This document shows positions 44,604-53,131 of a stretch of 64,000 bases of DNA, piece by piece (the first letter of the stretch is position 1; every line of letters begins with the position of its first letter). Position numbers and translations under genes: made by a program. Below the pieces are notes generated by a model, which was not told the origin of the DNA, searched no databases, and saw nothing but the letters and a program-made list of their open reading frames with translations. Source of the stretch: Opitutia bacterium (GTDB lineage: Bacteria > Verrucomicrobiota > Verrucomicrobiia > Opitutales > Opitutaceae); the NCBI GenBank assembly GCA_947475065.1, contig CANJLB010000009.1:35581-99580 (forward strand). The letters run 5' to 3'.

Positions 44604-44771
44604 GAATTTCCGGTGGTGGTATAGTTTGGTCGGTGGTAGCAACAAGGTTGCGTGCTCGCCGCGCAACTCACCACAGCGAGCAAGCTCCGGCGACAGAGGT
44701 CAAACGTGGCGTGACGAGCACACCACCTACCACGGAATATTCAAACTGTGCTACCACCGAATTTCCGGTGT
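44604..44771. repeat. MITE-like element with 12-bp direct repeats and inverted repeats
   Basis: GAATTTCCGGTG occurs at both ends (44604-44615 and 44760-44771). Just inside are imperfect 17-bp inverted repeats (44612-44628 and 44743-44759, three mismatches), and a second inner pair GGTGGTAG/CTACCAC. About 168 bp, no coding capacity. The direct repeats look like target duplications of a non-autonomous element. Confidence 0.6.
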
Positions 44772-44897
44772 CAGGCCGGTGGAAATGAGGGGGGCCGCCG
44801 TTTCTGCCCGCTGGTGCTGTTTCCGACGACCATGCCGAGCCCGCCCGCACGCAAAAATCGTGTGGACAATCCGGCAGTCCATGCCTTCGCTCCTGTC

Positions 44898-45143
44898 ATG
44901 TCTTCGCCCGCTCAAACCAGCTCCGTCACGCCCGTCAGCTTGCTCGTGGACGCCGTCCTCGTTGCCGCGTTTTTTGCGCTCATCTATTCTCTGCTCCGCT
45001 CGCATGTGCCGTCGGACAACCCGGACAATGTCCGTCTCTGGGCCGCGCTTGGCACGGCGTGCATGAGCGGCGTGTTCTGGATGTGCATCCAGATGTTCCG
45101 CGTCGTGCTCCGCGCCCAGCTCGCGGCGAAGAAGGAGCAGTGA
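44898..45143 (+). CDS. Small two-helix membrane protein
   Basis: 81 residues with two membrane segments (LLVDAVLVAAFFALIYSLL and WAALGTACMSGVFWMCIQMFRVVL) and a short charged tail AQLAAKKEQ. No family recognised. A Met 22 codons upstream is an alternative start. It lies alone on the plus strand, 72 bp from the convergent fabD stop. Confidence 0.55.
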   Translation: MSSPAQTSSVTPVSLLVDAVLVAAFFALIYSLLRSHVPSDNPDNVRLWAALGTACMSGVFWMCIQMFRVVLRAQLAAKKEQ

Positions 45144-45215
45144 ATGGGCCGCCCCAGATCGGGGTTCCCCGCATCTTGGCCCCTTCGCATCTTTGCGCTT
45201 GAACCGGCCTTGGAT

Positions 45216-46121
45216 TCAACCGGCCAGGTCGGCGAATTCCGCAAAACTTTTTACGGGCCAGACTTTCTCCGTCCGCCGGGCCAGGCCCGCGAGCACACCC
45301 CCCGGCCCCAGTTCCCAGAACTCCGTCGCGCCTGCCGCCGCCGTGCTCCGCATGCAGTCTTCCCACAGCACCGATGACACGACCTGTTTGACGAGCGCCG
45401 CGCGGATGTCCGCCGGCGCGCTGACGGCCTGTCCGGTGGTGTTGGTCAGCACCGTGAACTTGGGCGCGGCCAACGGCACGCCCGCCAGAAATTCCGCAAA
45501 CGCCGCGCGCGCCGGCTCCATGAGCCGCGAGTGATAGGCCCCGGCGACGTTGAGCGGGATGACCTTTTTCATCCCGCGATCCTTGGCCGCTGCCACGGCC
45601 GTCTCCACCTTCTCCTTCTCGCCGGAAACGATGATCTGGCCCGGCGCGTTAAAATTCGCCGCCTCGATGCCGAAGTCCGCGCACAACTGTGCGACCTTGG
45701 CCCGTTCCTCGCCGATGACTGCCGCCATGCCGCCGACGCTCTGTTCGCACGCCAGCTGCATCAGCCGCCCGCGCTCGGCGACGACCCGGAGCCCTGTCGC
45801 AAAGTCAAACACCCCCGCCGCCGTCAGCGCGGTGATTTCCCCCAGGCTCAGCCCAAGGGCAAATTTCACGTCGGCCAGTTTCCCCTGCTCGCGCAGGATG
45901 GCGTGCAACGCCAGCCCGTGGACGAACAGGGCCGGCTGGCAGACCTTGGTCTGCGTGAGCTCGGCCTCCGGCCCTTCGAAACAGACCTTGGCGAGGTCCC
46001 AGCCCAGCACGCGCCCGGCCTCGCCGTAGAGATCGCGTGCCGTGGCGGAGTTGTCGCAAAGGGATTTGCCCATGCCGACCTTCTGGGCGCCCTGACCGGA
46101 AAAAAGCAGTGCGATGGCCAT
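45216..46121 (-). CDS. fabD: Malonyl-CoA-acyl carrier protein transacylase
   Basis: 301 residues, normal. Conserved motifs: LLFSGQGAQKVGMGK, the nucleophile elbow GLSLGEITAL with the catalytic Ser, and the His in NVAGAYHSRLM, followed by the usual FWELGPGGVL. It loads malonyl groups onto ACP for fatty acid synthesis. It stands alone: fabH, fabG, acpP and fabF are not adjacent, which is unusual since fabD is often in a fab cluster. The start MAIALLFSGQG fits. Confidence 0.93.
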   Translation of the reverse strand: MAIALLFSGQGAQKVGMGKSLCDNSATARDLYGEAGRVLGWDLAKVCFEGPEAELTQTKVCQPALFVHGLALHAILREQGKLADVKFALGLSLGEITALTAAGVFDFATGLRVVAERGRLMQLACEQSVGGMAAVIGEERAKVAQLCADFGIEAANFNAPGQIIVSGEKEKVETAVAAAKDRGMKKVIPLNVAGAYHSRLMEPARAAFAEFLAGVPLAAPKFTVLTNTTGQAVSAPADIRAALVKQVVSSVLWEDCMRSTAAAGATEFWELGPGGVLAGLARRTEKVWPVKSFAEFADLAG

Positions 46122-46366
46122 GTGTGAAAAGGAAACCGTGGCCGCGCCCGACGACAAAACCAAGCGGGAAAATTTCCCCGTCTCCACCGGCCTCCCGTCC
46201 GCTTTCTCGACGCGTTCGTCACCGCACCCTGCCTCTATTTCCGCCTTGCCGATTGCCGAACTTCCGACTTTTTACCCACTTACCCATGAGCACCCCGCTC
46301 CACGACCGCCTCGGACACATATCCGATCGGGCTGCACTGAGTGCAGCCGAATAAGACTGTTCGGCA

Positions 46367-46930
46367 ATGAGACTTTCGCTTCTATGGAATCCCATTGTCC
46401 CCGGTGTCATCCTGGCATGGATGGTTTATCGTTCCGTTGTGCGCGACTTTCGATGGGCTTCGGCTATCTGTATCCCTTTTGTTGCCTATTGGTTTTATGC
46501 CGCACTATCGCGCTATGTTTCCGATCGAGGCTCGCGTTCTGCGAGCAATCATCGTAAAGTGCTCAAGCCGCTTTCGGATGTAGAGTTGGAAGAGCGGTTC
46601 GGACGCTCGAAGTTGGAGACTTTATCGCTTGCTACATTCGGAGGCCTGATGATTACGGATGAAGTGCTGTCAGGAAGAAGTCCTGTGGATATTATGTTTC
46701 GTCAGGAACCGGAGCCGGGATTGCCGTTCAGCGGCTGGGTTTTTCTTTCGAGCGCAGAATCGCCAGAAGCCTCCGCGGATGAGCGCGGACTGAATCTTCA
46801 TGACTGCATTGCGATCCTTCGTATTGCGCCAGAAGTTGCGCCCTACTTGGGTAGGCCTCCAGGCACACATATGGTTCGGAACGGTGCAGCCGAGTTCGAA
46901 GATGATCCAGATGAAAACCAAACCGCCTAA
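46367..46930 (+). CDS. DUF2185 (Imm33-like) protein with N-terminal membrane region
   Basis: 187 residues. The N-terminus has two hydrophobic segments (LWNPIVPGVILAWMVY and WASAICIPFVAYWFYAAL). The C-terminal half resembles DUF2185, found in polymorphic-toxin immunity proteins (Imm33): MITDEVLSGRSPVDIMFRQE, FSGWVFLSSAESPEA, and PEVAPYLGRPPGTHMVRN. No toxin gene is adjacent, so it would be an orphan immunity-like gene, or a housekeeping relative. Its GC content is visibly lower than its neighbours. The match is by pattern recognition and should be confirmed by profile search. Confidence 0.55.
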   Translation: MRLSLLWNPIVPGVILAWMVYRSVVRDFRWASAICIPFVAYWFYAALSRYVSDRGSRSASNHRKVLKPLSDVELEERFGRSKLETLSLATFGGLMITDEVLSGRSPVDIMFRQEPEPGLPFSGWVFLSSAESPEASADERGLNLHDCIAILRIAPEVAPYLGRPPGTHMVRNGAAEFEDDPDENQTA

Positions 46931-47112
46931 CTCTGAGCGTTCGGTGTCGCCGTAGCGCGACACTGGACACCGGTTGAACAAGCCCGGAGATTGTCACCGC
47001 GCCCTGATGCGGATTGTATTTCCGACGGGTCTGCGGCGATCAGGCCGGTGGCACGCCTCCGGCCTGGGCTCCGGCCCTTTTCCGGCGGCAGTTGGACCGC
47101 CGGCGGTCGCGT
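46931..47112. other. Intergenic region with a hairpin
   Basis: No gene is seen. An inverted repeat near 47041-47068 (CAGGCCGG...CCGGCCTG) lies before the vapC stop and may act as a terminator or be REP-like. Confidence 0.4.
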
Positions 47113-47538
47113 TTATCGCCTCGCCGCCCGCCAGTCCTCGACGACGAGACCGGGCACGCGGGAGAACTCGGCGGTGTTGCCCGTCACGAAGACCGTGCCA
47201 AGGCTCAGCGCATGACCGGCCAGCAGCGCGTCGTAGGGGCCGATGGGCTGGGCGTTGGGCCTGAGGCGGGCCAGCCATGCGCGCACGAAACCGGCGTGAT
47301 AGGCCGCCTTCGCGTCGAACGCGGCGACAAACGGCAGAATCTCCTTGAGCCGGGTGATGCGCGCGCGAAAAACCGGCACATGGGCGCTTTTCTCCGCGCC
47401 GTATTCCAGCTCCATGAGCGCGATGGCCGAAAGCCGACAGTCGGGCAGCGCGGCCTCGACGCGCCCGCGCAACGGCAGGTCTTCGTCGCGGCCACGCAGG
47501 TAACGCGACCACACGTTGGTGTCGGGCAGGTAAATCAC
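47113..47538 (-). CDS. vapC: VapC-type PIN-domain toxin
   Basis: 141 residues from a GTG start (MIYLPDTNVWSRYL when read as Met) that overlaps the vapB stop by 4 bp. The PIN acidic residues are D in LPDTNV, E in ALMELEYGAE, D in GPYDALLAGHA, and the C-terminal FVTGNTAEFSRVPGL block, so the four-acid Mg site looks complete. VapC toxins are RNases that usually cut tRNA or 23S rRNA and are held inactive by VapB. Cotranscribed with vapB. Confidence 0.9.
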   Translation of the reverse strand: MIYLPDTNVWSRYLRGRDEDLPLRGRVEAALPDCRLSAIALMELEYGAEKSAHVPVFRARITRLKEILPFVAAFDAKAAYHAGFVRAWLARLRPNAQPIGPYDALLAGHALSLGTVFVTGNTAEFSRVPGLVVEDWRAARR

Positions 47539-47747
47539 GTCGTGTGGTCGGGAAAATCCGGGCAGGAGCCCCAGAGGGCGCGCAGCGCCTTGAGTCGGCG
47601 GGCCTCGGCGGCGGGGTCGGTCGCCTGAAAGCCGCTGTCGGTGAGGGTGAGGTGAAACGTCTTGGCCTTGAGCTTGAGCGCGCGCGGGAGGCGCAGCGCC
47701 TGCGAGTTGCCGGACTTGAAAACCTTGGCGGTGATGACGGTGCTCAT
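47535..47747 (-). CDS. vapB: VapB-type AbrB-family antitoxin
   Basis: 70 residues. The N-terminal SpoVT/AbrB swapped-hairpin domain is AKVFKSGNSQALRLPRAL; the C-terminal tail (KALRALWGSCPDFPDHT) would insert into the PIN toxin. It neutralises VapC and autoregulates the operon. It overlaps vapC by 4 bp and lies just after the pilT stop on the same strand, but separated by 68 bp. Confidence 0.9.
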   Translation of the reverse strand: MSTVITAKVFKSGNSQALRLPRALKLKAKTFHLTLTDSGFQATDPAAEARRLKALRALWGSCPDFPDHTT

Positions 47748-47815
47748 GTATGCACGGTGTATGCACGCGGATGACCGCGCAACCGAAAACTCACGCCAGT
47801 CGCATTACGCCCTGC

Positions 47816-48904
47816 TCACGTCTTGAAGAAAATGCCCTTGAGGTTCATCTCCAGCGCCTGCGGGTTGGCGGAGTAGCGGAGGGCATCGGCCTTGCTGATC
47901 TTGTTGGCGTTCACGAGGCGGAGGAGGTCGCGGTTGAACGAATAGCTCGCGGAGTCGGTGCCGGCGTCGAGGAGCTGCTGGATTTTCTCGTTATGGCCGT
48001 CGAGAATGAGGTTCTTGATCGTGCTGTCGGCGTTGAGGATTTCATTGGCCGGGATGCGGCCGCCTCCCTCCAGCGCGGGCACGAGCTTCTGGCAGATGAA
48101 ACCTCGCAGTGAGCCGGCGATCTGGCGGCGGGCCTGCGCCATCTGCTCAGGCGGGAAAAACTCGAAGAGGCGCGTGAGCGACTGCGCCACCGTGGCGGCG
48201 TGCATGGTCGAAAAGACGAGGTGGCCCGTCTCGGCGGCGCTGATGGCGGTCTCAAACGTTTCACGGTCGCGCATCTCGCCGATGAGGATGATGTCGGGGT
48301 TCTGGCGGAGCACGGCCTTGATCGCGAGTTCGAAGCTCGGCACATCGAGCCCGATCTCGCGCTGCTGGAAGACGGACTTGTCGTCAATGAAGGTGTATTC
48401 GATGGGGTCCTCGATGGTGACGATGTGCTTTTCCTGGTTGCGGTTGATCCAGTTGAGCATCGCGGCCATGGTGGAGCTTTTGCCGGAACCGGTCGCGCCG
48501 CAGATCAGCAGGATGCCGTCCTTGGCCTTGGCGAGGTTCAGCAGCGGCTCGGCCTGCAGGCCGAGTTCCTCGAACTCGGGCACCTTGCTCTTGATGTGGC
48601 GGAGCACGATGCTGATGTCGCCGCGCTGGTGAAACGCGTTCACGCGGAACCGACCCACCCCCTCGAACGAATAGGCGAAGTCCACCTGACCAAGGTCGTC
48701 CCAGGCCCGCTTGAAGACCTTCGGCACGTGCTCGTCCACCCAGGCCTGCGCCTCGGCGGTGGCGATCGGGTCCATGTCCACCGGCTGGAGCCGGCCGGAG
48801 ATGCGGACATAGCCGGGCTTGCCGCACTTGATGACGATGTCGCTCGCGCGGCTGTCCACGGCGAGCTTGAGGAGGTCGTTGAAAATTTCGGTGTGCGGGG
48901 TCAT
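47816..48904 (-). CDS. pilT: Type IV pilus retraction ATPase PilT
   Basis: 362 residues, secretion-type hexameric ATPase. Walker A is ICGATGSGKSSTMAAML (about 139-155), followed by the Asp-box EDPIEYTF, Walker B IILIGEMRDRETFETA and the His-box TMHAATVAQSLTRLFEFF. The C-terminus has SDSTIKNLILDG-type helices near the AIRNLIRE region (STIKNLILDG). It powers pilus retraction for twitching motility and DNA uptake. The N-terminal PAS-like domain is normal. pilU or other pil genes are not adjacent. It is divergent from dapA. Confidence 0.93.
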   Translation of the reverse strand: MTPHTEIFNDLLKLAVDSRASDIVIKCGKPGYVRISGRLQPVDMDPIATAEAQAWVDEHVPKVFKRAWDDLGQVDFAYSFEGVGRFRVNAFHQRGDISIVLRHIKSKVPEFEELGLQAEPLLNLAKAKDGILLICGATGSGKSSTMAAMLNWINRNQEKHIVTIEDPIEYTFIDDKSVFQQREIGLDVPSFELAIKAVLRQNPDIILIGEMRDRETFETAISAAETGHLVFSTMHAATVAQSLTRLFEFFPPEQMAQARRQIAGSLRGFICQKLVPALEGGGRIPANEILNADSTIKNLILDGHNEKIQQLLDAGTDSASYSFNRDLLRLVNANKISKADALRYSANPQALEMNLKGIFFKT

Positions 48905-49046
48905 GGCGGAATTTTAAAGGTGGCAAAACACGCGGGAGGGAGGGCAGGGCCGGCGGCCCGGATGGCGGGTGGAAAATCGTGATGGATTTGTTGGCCGGAA
49001 CGGCTTTGCTCCGCAAGGTAACATTCCACGTCTCCTGCGTCCCTCC

Positions 49047-49934
49047 ATGAAGCTCCGCCCGCTCACCGGCGCGATCACCGCGCTCGCCACTCCCTTCCGC
49101 CAACAGGCCGTCGCCCATGACGACCTCCGCAAGCTCGTGGAATTTCAGATCAAATCGGGCATCAACGGCCTCGTGCCCGTCGGCACCACCGGCGAATCCC
49201 CCACTCTCGACCACGGCGAGCACATGGACGTGATCCGGGCCGTCATCGCTACCGCGCGCGGGCGCGTGCCGGTCATCGCCGGCACCGGCTCGAACTCCAC
49301 CGCCGAGGCCGTCGAGCTCACCCAGCTTTCGCACGAAGCCGGAGCGGACGCCATGCTCGTCGTCGCGCCCTATTACAACAAGCCCAGCCAGGAAGGCCTC
49401 TTCCGCCACTTCGCCGCCATCGCCGACGCGACCGACCGGCCCATCATCCTCTACTCCATCCCCGGCCGCTGCGGCATTGAGATCGGCGTGCCGACGGTCG
49501 CGCGGCTGCGGGCGAAGTTTTCCCACGTCCGCTGGATCAAGGAAGCCGGCGGCAATGTGGACCGTGTGGATCAGCTCAAGCAGGCGCTCGGCGCGGACAT
49601 CACGGTGCTCAGCGGCGACGACTCGCTCACCCTGCCCTTCATGGCTGTCGGTGCGGAAGGCGTCATCAGCGTCGCATCGAATCTCTTCGCCAAAGAAGTC
49701 GTGCAGCTCACCCGGCTCGCGCTGGCCGGCGACTATGGGAAGGCGCGCAAGCTCCACCACCGGCTCTACCCGATTTTTAAGACCATCTTCATCGAGCCGA
49801 ATCCCGTGCCGATCAAGACCGCGCTCGCCCGCGCGGGACTCATCGGCAGCGCCGAGGTGCGACCGCCGCTCTGTGAGATGACGCCCGCCAACGAAAAAAT
49901 CCTCGTCGCCGCGCTCGCGGCCCTCGGCCGATGA
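49047..49934 (+). CDS. dapA: 4-hydroxy-tetrahydrodipicolinate synthase
   Basis: 295 residues, class I aldolase barrel. GTTGESPTLDHGEH binds pyruvate, VVAPYYNKPSQEG has the catalytic Tyr, the Schiff-base Lys is in RWIKEAGGN (about 165), and GAEGVISVASN follows. It condenses pyruvate with aspartate semialdehyde in lysine and diaminopimelate synthesis. The start MKLRPLTGAITALATPF is the family start. dapB overlaps by 4 bp, so the pair is an operon. Confidence 0.96.
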   Translation: MKLRPLTGAITALATPFRQQAVAHDDLRKLVEFQIKSGINGLVPVGTTGESPTLDHGEHMDVIRAVIATARGRVPVIAGTGSNSTAEAVELTQLSHEAGADAMLVVAPYYNKPSQEGLFRHFAAIADATDRPIILYSIPGRCGIEIGVPTVARLRAKFSHVRWIKEAGGNVDRVDQLKQALGADITVLSGDDSLTLPFMAVGAEGVISVASNLFAKEVVQLTRLALAGDYGKARKLHHRLYPIFKTIFIEPNPVPIKTALARAGLIGSAEVRPPLCEMTPANEKILVAALAALGR

Positions 49935-50686
49935 GCGGGAAGGCAAAAGCTCCCGCGCCACTCCGCATCGCCCTGATCGGCGCCCGCGGCCGGATGGGGC
50001 AGGCCATTGCCGCGGCGGCAAAGGAGACGGGCGCGACCATCGTCGCCGCGCTCGACGTAGGCGACGATCTCGCCGCCGGCATCGCGCTGGGCGACGCGGT
50101 GATTGATTTCAGCGCGCACAGCGCCACCGCCGATGTCATCCGCCTCGCGGTCGCGGCGAAGAAACCGCTGGTCATCGGCACGACCGGCCATCCGGCGGCG
50201 GAAAAAGCGAAGCTCGCCAAGCTCGCCGCCAAGGTGCCCTGTGTCTGGGCGGGCAATTTTTCCGTCGGCGTCAACCTGCTCTTCGCCCTCACCCGCCGCG
50301 CCGCCGCCGTGCTTGGCTCCGACTACGATGTCGAGGTCGTCGAAATGCACCATCGGTTCAAGAAGGATGCCCCCAGCGGCACCGCCGCACGCCTGCTTGA
50401 GATCATCCTCGAGGAGCGCAAGCTCACCGCAGCCGCTCTCCGTCACGGCCGCTCCGGCCTCACCGGCGAGCGCACGTCCACGGAAGTCGGCATCCATGCG
50501 CTGCGTGGCGGCGATGTCGTTGGCGACCATACGGTGCTCTTCGCCGCCCTCGGCGAGCGCCTTGAGCTCACGCACAAGGCCAGCGACCGAGCCATCTTTG
50601 CCCGTGGCGCGCTGCGTGCCGCCCGCTGGGCCGTTGGCCAGAAGCCCGGACTTTACGACATGCAGGACGTGCTGGGCTTGAAATAA
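49931..50686 (+). CDS. dapB: 4-hydroxy-tetrahydrodipicolinate reductase
   Basis: 251 residues. The N-terminal Rossmann loop is LIGARGRMGQAIA, then VIDFSAHSA and GTTGH; the catalytic His/Lys pair is in VVEMHHRFKKDAPSGTA, the DapB signature. It reduces the DapA product with NAD(P)H. It is translationally coupled to dapA (4-bp overlap), an arrangement that keeps the two steps together. A small orphan gene follows 2 bp downstream. Confidence 0.96.
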   Translation: MSGKAKAPAPLRIALIGARGRMGQAIAAAAKETGATIVAALDVGDDLAAGIALGDAVIDFSAHSATADVIRLAVAAKKPLVIGTTGHPAAEKAKLAKLAAKVPCVWAGNFSVGVNLLFALTRRAAAVLGSDYDVEVVEMHHRFKKDAPSGTAARLLEIILEERKLTAAALRHGRSGLTGERTSTEVGIHALRGGDVVGDHTVLFAALGERLELTHKASDRAIFARGALRAARWAVGQKPGLYDMQDVLGLK

Positions 50687-50687
50687 A

Positions 50688-51119
50688 ATGAAGCCTAACA
50701 CAAAGGCTGTTCTGCTGCTGGTCTCCTCGTGGATTGTCGCCGCCATTGTGGGTGGAGTCTTGATTAATTGGTTGTTTATGCAGCCTTCCACTCGCGTCAT
50801 TTCTGTGTGGGTTCAGCCTAGCACGGTGCAATACGGGGAGAATAGCCCCTACTCACTTTCTGTTGTGTCACCAAGTGTGGATCACTTGTCATGGACTACA
50901 GGTGCCGCCTTTAAGATCGTCGTCGGCCGAGAAGCCGAGAAATTGTCCCATCGTGACTGGGTGTTTTTCTCGTTTCATTTTCCCTCTGCTCGCGACTCTC
51001 TCAATCCCTCGGATTACATCCACAGCTCAAAAGTAGAGTGGGCTACCGATGGCGTCACGTTTGTGGAGGCGAACGGCACGAGGCTTTTCATTCCCAAGGA
51101 ACTGTTCGTCGGCAAGTGA
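50688..51119 (+). CDS. Orphan hypothetical membrane-anchored protein
   Basis: 143 residues, no family recognised. One N-terminal membrane helix (VLLLVSSWIVAAIVGGVLIN) followed by an exported beta-rich domain (TRVISVWVQPSTVQYG, KIVVGREAEKLSHRDWVFFS, KVEWATDGVTFVEANGT). The base composition is clearly lower in GC than dapB and ruvA on either side. It starts 2 bp after dapB and ends 14 bp before ruvA, so it is embedded in what would otherwise be a dapAB-ruvA transcript. Horizontal insertion is likely. Confidence 0.6.
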   Translation: MKPNTKAVLLLVSSWIVAAIVGGVLINWLFMQPSTRVISVWVQPSTVQYGENSPYSLSVVSPSVDHLSWTTGAAFKIVVGREAEKLSHRDWVFFSFHFPSARDSLNPSDYIHSSKVEWATDGVTFVEANGTRLFIPKELFVGK

Positions 51120-51132
51120 CGGTATAAACCCC

Positions 51133-51747
51133 ATGATCGTCTCCCTTCAAGGCACGCTCGTTGCCGCCACGCCCTTGCAGGCCGTGGTCGAGCTGAACGG
51201 CCTCGGTTACGAGGTACATATTCCCGTGACAACCGCCGAGAAGCTCCCTGCGCCGGGCGCGCAGGTGAAGCTCCATACGCACGCCGTCTACCGTGAGGAC
51301 GCCCAGACCCTCTACGGCTTTGCCACCGTGGCGGAACGTGATTTTTTCCGCCTGCTCATTGAGAATGTGAGCGGCGTCGGCCCCAAGAGCGCACTCACCA
51401 TCATGAGCAAGCTTTCGCTGCCCCTCCTTGAGAGCGCCATCCGCGCCGGTGACATCGCCACCCTCGCCAAATGTCCCGGCATCGGCAAGAAAACCGCCGA
51501 GCGCCTGGTCGTGGAATTGAAAAACAAGCTCGGCGGTGTCGGTCTCGCCGGCGCGATGTCGTCCGCCGACGGCGGTGGCGAAACGTCCGCCACCCCTGCC
51601 GAAACCCGCTTGCGCGACGCCGTCTCCGCGCTCGTCGCCCTCGGCTACAAGGCGGCCGACGCCGACCAGTCCGTGCGCCGTGCCACCCTCGCACTCGGCG
51701 CGGGCGCGACGACGGAGAAACTCATCAAGAAGGCGCTGGGCGGGTGA
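51133..51747 (+). CDS. ruvA: Holliday junction branch migration protein RuvA
   Basis: 204 residues. The N-terminal OB-fold starts MIVSLQGTLVAATPLQAVVE, two helix-hairpin-helix motifs are VSGVGPKSALTI and CPGIGKKTAERLV, and the C-terminal domain that contacts RuvB ends with KLIKKALGG. RuvA tetramers bind Holliday junctions and load the RuvB motor. The start MIVSLQGT is fixed by family. ruvB and ruvC are not adjacent. Confidence 0.95.
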   Translation: MIVSLQGTLVAATPLQAVVELNGLGYEVHIPVTTAEKLPAPGAQVKLHTHAVYREDAQTLYGFATVAERDFFRLLIENVSGVGPKSALTIMSKLSLPLLESAIRAGDIATLAKCPGIGKKTAERLVVELKNKLGGVGLAGAMSSADGGGETSATPAETRLRDAVSALVALGYKAADADQSVRRATLALGAGATTEKLIKKALGG

Positions 51748-51763
51748 GCGCGGCCCTCGCGCC

Positions 51764-51895
51764 ATGGACGACATCACGCGCACCGGAAACCTGATCGAGG
51801 CAGGGCTATGGCTCGGCTTCACGGCGATTTTCGCGTTTAAGGCCCGGCGCGCGGTGGCGTTCCCTGTGTTCTGCGTCTCCGTGGTGATCGAGTAG
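51764..51895 (+). pseudogene. Truncated copy of the small membrane gene at 53132
   Basis: The 43-residue reading frame MDDITRTGNLIEAGLWLGF parallels MDDLERIGNLCEAGLWLVF of the intact gene at 53132-53416, but about 12 residues are deleted in the middle and a TAG interrupts it at 51893-51895. After the stop, residual similarity continues for about ten codons with a second stop. It is a decayed paralogue lying 16 bp downstream of ruvA. Confidence 0.65.
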
Positions 51896-51992
51896 CGTGC
51901 TGGCGCAGGATGACGTCCGTACTCGGGACAGTGATTCCGTTTGCTTTGCGCATAGGGCTGCTCTTCGGTCGCCGTCGCCCCACGATAAAACT

Positions 51993-52382
51993 GTGCGCTT
52001 TTCACCCGGGTTTCGCCTCTCCATGTTTGACGCTTGCCTGCTCCTGCCGGGTGCGGTGGTTGTGATGCTGGGTGAGCCTAATCTCAGAATCATCGCGGGG
52101 ATGGCCGTCGGGCACTTTTTTCTCTTCTGCAATGTTTTCAGGATACGCACCAAATTTGAGCTCATTTGGACGGCGGTTTTTATACTTCTGTCATCGGCCA
52201 ATCTGGCTTTCGGGCGCCCGGGCTGGCCAGCGACCATCGGAATTTCCGGGGCCTGCGCGGCTGCGCTCGTCGCCATCGAAATGCGAAACCCAGGCTACCA
52301 CGGAGTCGGCTGGAAGCGGCTCAACCCCAAACTGCCCGAATGGTGGGAAGCCCAAAATAATAAATCATCAAACCCGCGCTGA
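51993..52382 (+). CDS. Small membrane protein of unknown function
   Basis: 129 residues from GTG (VRFSPGFRLSMFDACLLL), or 119 from the next Met. Three or four hydrophobic segments and a conserved-looking core (MAVGHFFLFCNVFRIRTKFELIWTAVF in two parts) ending with EMRNPGYHGVGWKRLNP and LPEWWEAQ. I have the impression of a widespread uncharacterised family with this His-Phe-Phe-Leu core, but cannot name it. The 3' end overlaps the convergent YdeI-like gene by 15 bp. Confidence 0.55.
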   Translation: MRFSPGFRLSMFDACLLLPGAVVVMLGEPNLRIIAGMAVGHFFLFCNVFRIRTKFELIWTAVFILLSSANLAFGRPGWPATIGISGACAAALVAIEMRNPGYHGVGWKRLNPKLPEWWEAQNNKSSNPR

Positions 52383-52988
52383 CCGCTCGTATTTCCAGTT
52401 CTGCCGCTTGCCCTCGGCGAGCCAGAGGACCGTGGTGGCGAGGCGTTTGGCGCGGGTTTCGGGGCGCTTGGCCTCGGTGATCCACCCGACGTATTCGCGA
52501 CGGCAGTTTGGGCTGAAATTGGCAAACGTGCGCGCGGCGGCGGCGTTTGATTTCAACGCGGCAGCGAGGTCGGTCGGCGGGCGCGGGGCGCGACGGACGG
52601 GGGCGGCGTTGCGCGGGTCGGGTTTCGCGCCCGGCGCGGCCAGTCCGGCGGCGGCGCGGATGAACCGCAGCAGCAGGCGGTCGGGCGGCAGGTCGGCCAC
52701 ACCCGTGATGCGGCCCAGCAGTTCCAGACCGCGCTCGGCCTTGCCCAGCTCCTTTTGGATAAGCTTTTGCACGACGGAGCTCCAAAACACGCAGCGGCAA
52801 TGCGCCTTGAACGAAGGTGTGATGAGCAGGATTTTTTTGCCGAGCACATAGGCCGGCGAGTTCCACTTGAGCGTCTCCGCCGCCGCAGGGCAGCCCTGGC
52901 GGACCAGCTTCCGCAACCGCCGCAACACCGGCCGGGCGAACGGCTCGGCCTCGGCAAGGTAGGTGTCAACGCGCGGATCGGCTTTCAT
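52368..52988 (-). CDS. YdeI/DUF1801-like protein
   Basis: 206 residues. The N-terminal half has the DUF1801 pattern (RVDTYLAEAEPFARPVLRRL, LKWNSPAYVLGKKILLI and KAHCRCVFW), and the C-terminal 80 residues resemble the YdeI (OmpD-associated) domain (PPTDLAAALKSNAAAARTFANFSPNCRREYVGWI, read here in pieces). These proteins are common and mostly uncharacterised; the YdeI part has been tied to bacteriocin resistance in Bacillus. The start MKADPRVDTYLAE is chosen over a Met nine codons upstream. Confidence 0.75.
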   Translation of the reverse strand: MKADPRVDTYLAEAEPFARPVLRRLRKLVRQGCPAAAETLKWNSPAYVLGKKILLITPSFKAHCRCVFWSSVVQKLIQKELGKAERGLELLGRITGVADLPPDRLLLRFIRAAAGLAAPGAKPDPRNAAPVRRAPRPPTDLAAALKSNAAAARTFANFSPNCRREYVGWITEAKRPETRAKRLATTVLWLAEGKRQNWKYERSARV

Positions 52989-53131
52989 GGCGAGGTTGTT
53001 CGACCGCCAAGCCAACCGGGCCCGGGCGCCGGTGCAAGTTCTCTCTGGTCACACGCGCAAATTCGTCTTCGCTCAGGTCGCGATGTCTTCATCGCCCCAC
53101 CTGCCACCCTGTCAACAACGCCCCATACAAC

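Noticed and set aside
48905..49046. Lysine riboswitch in front of dapA
   Set aside because: Only about 140 bp are available and no conserved lysine riboswitch core is recognisable.
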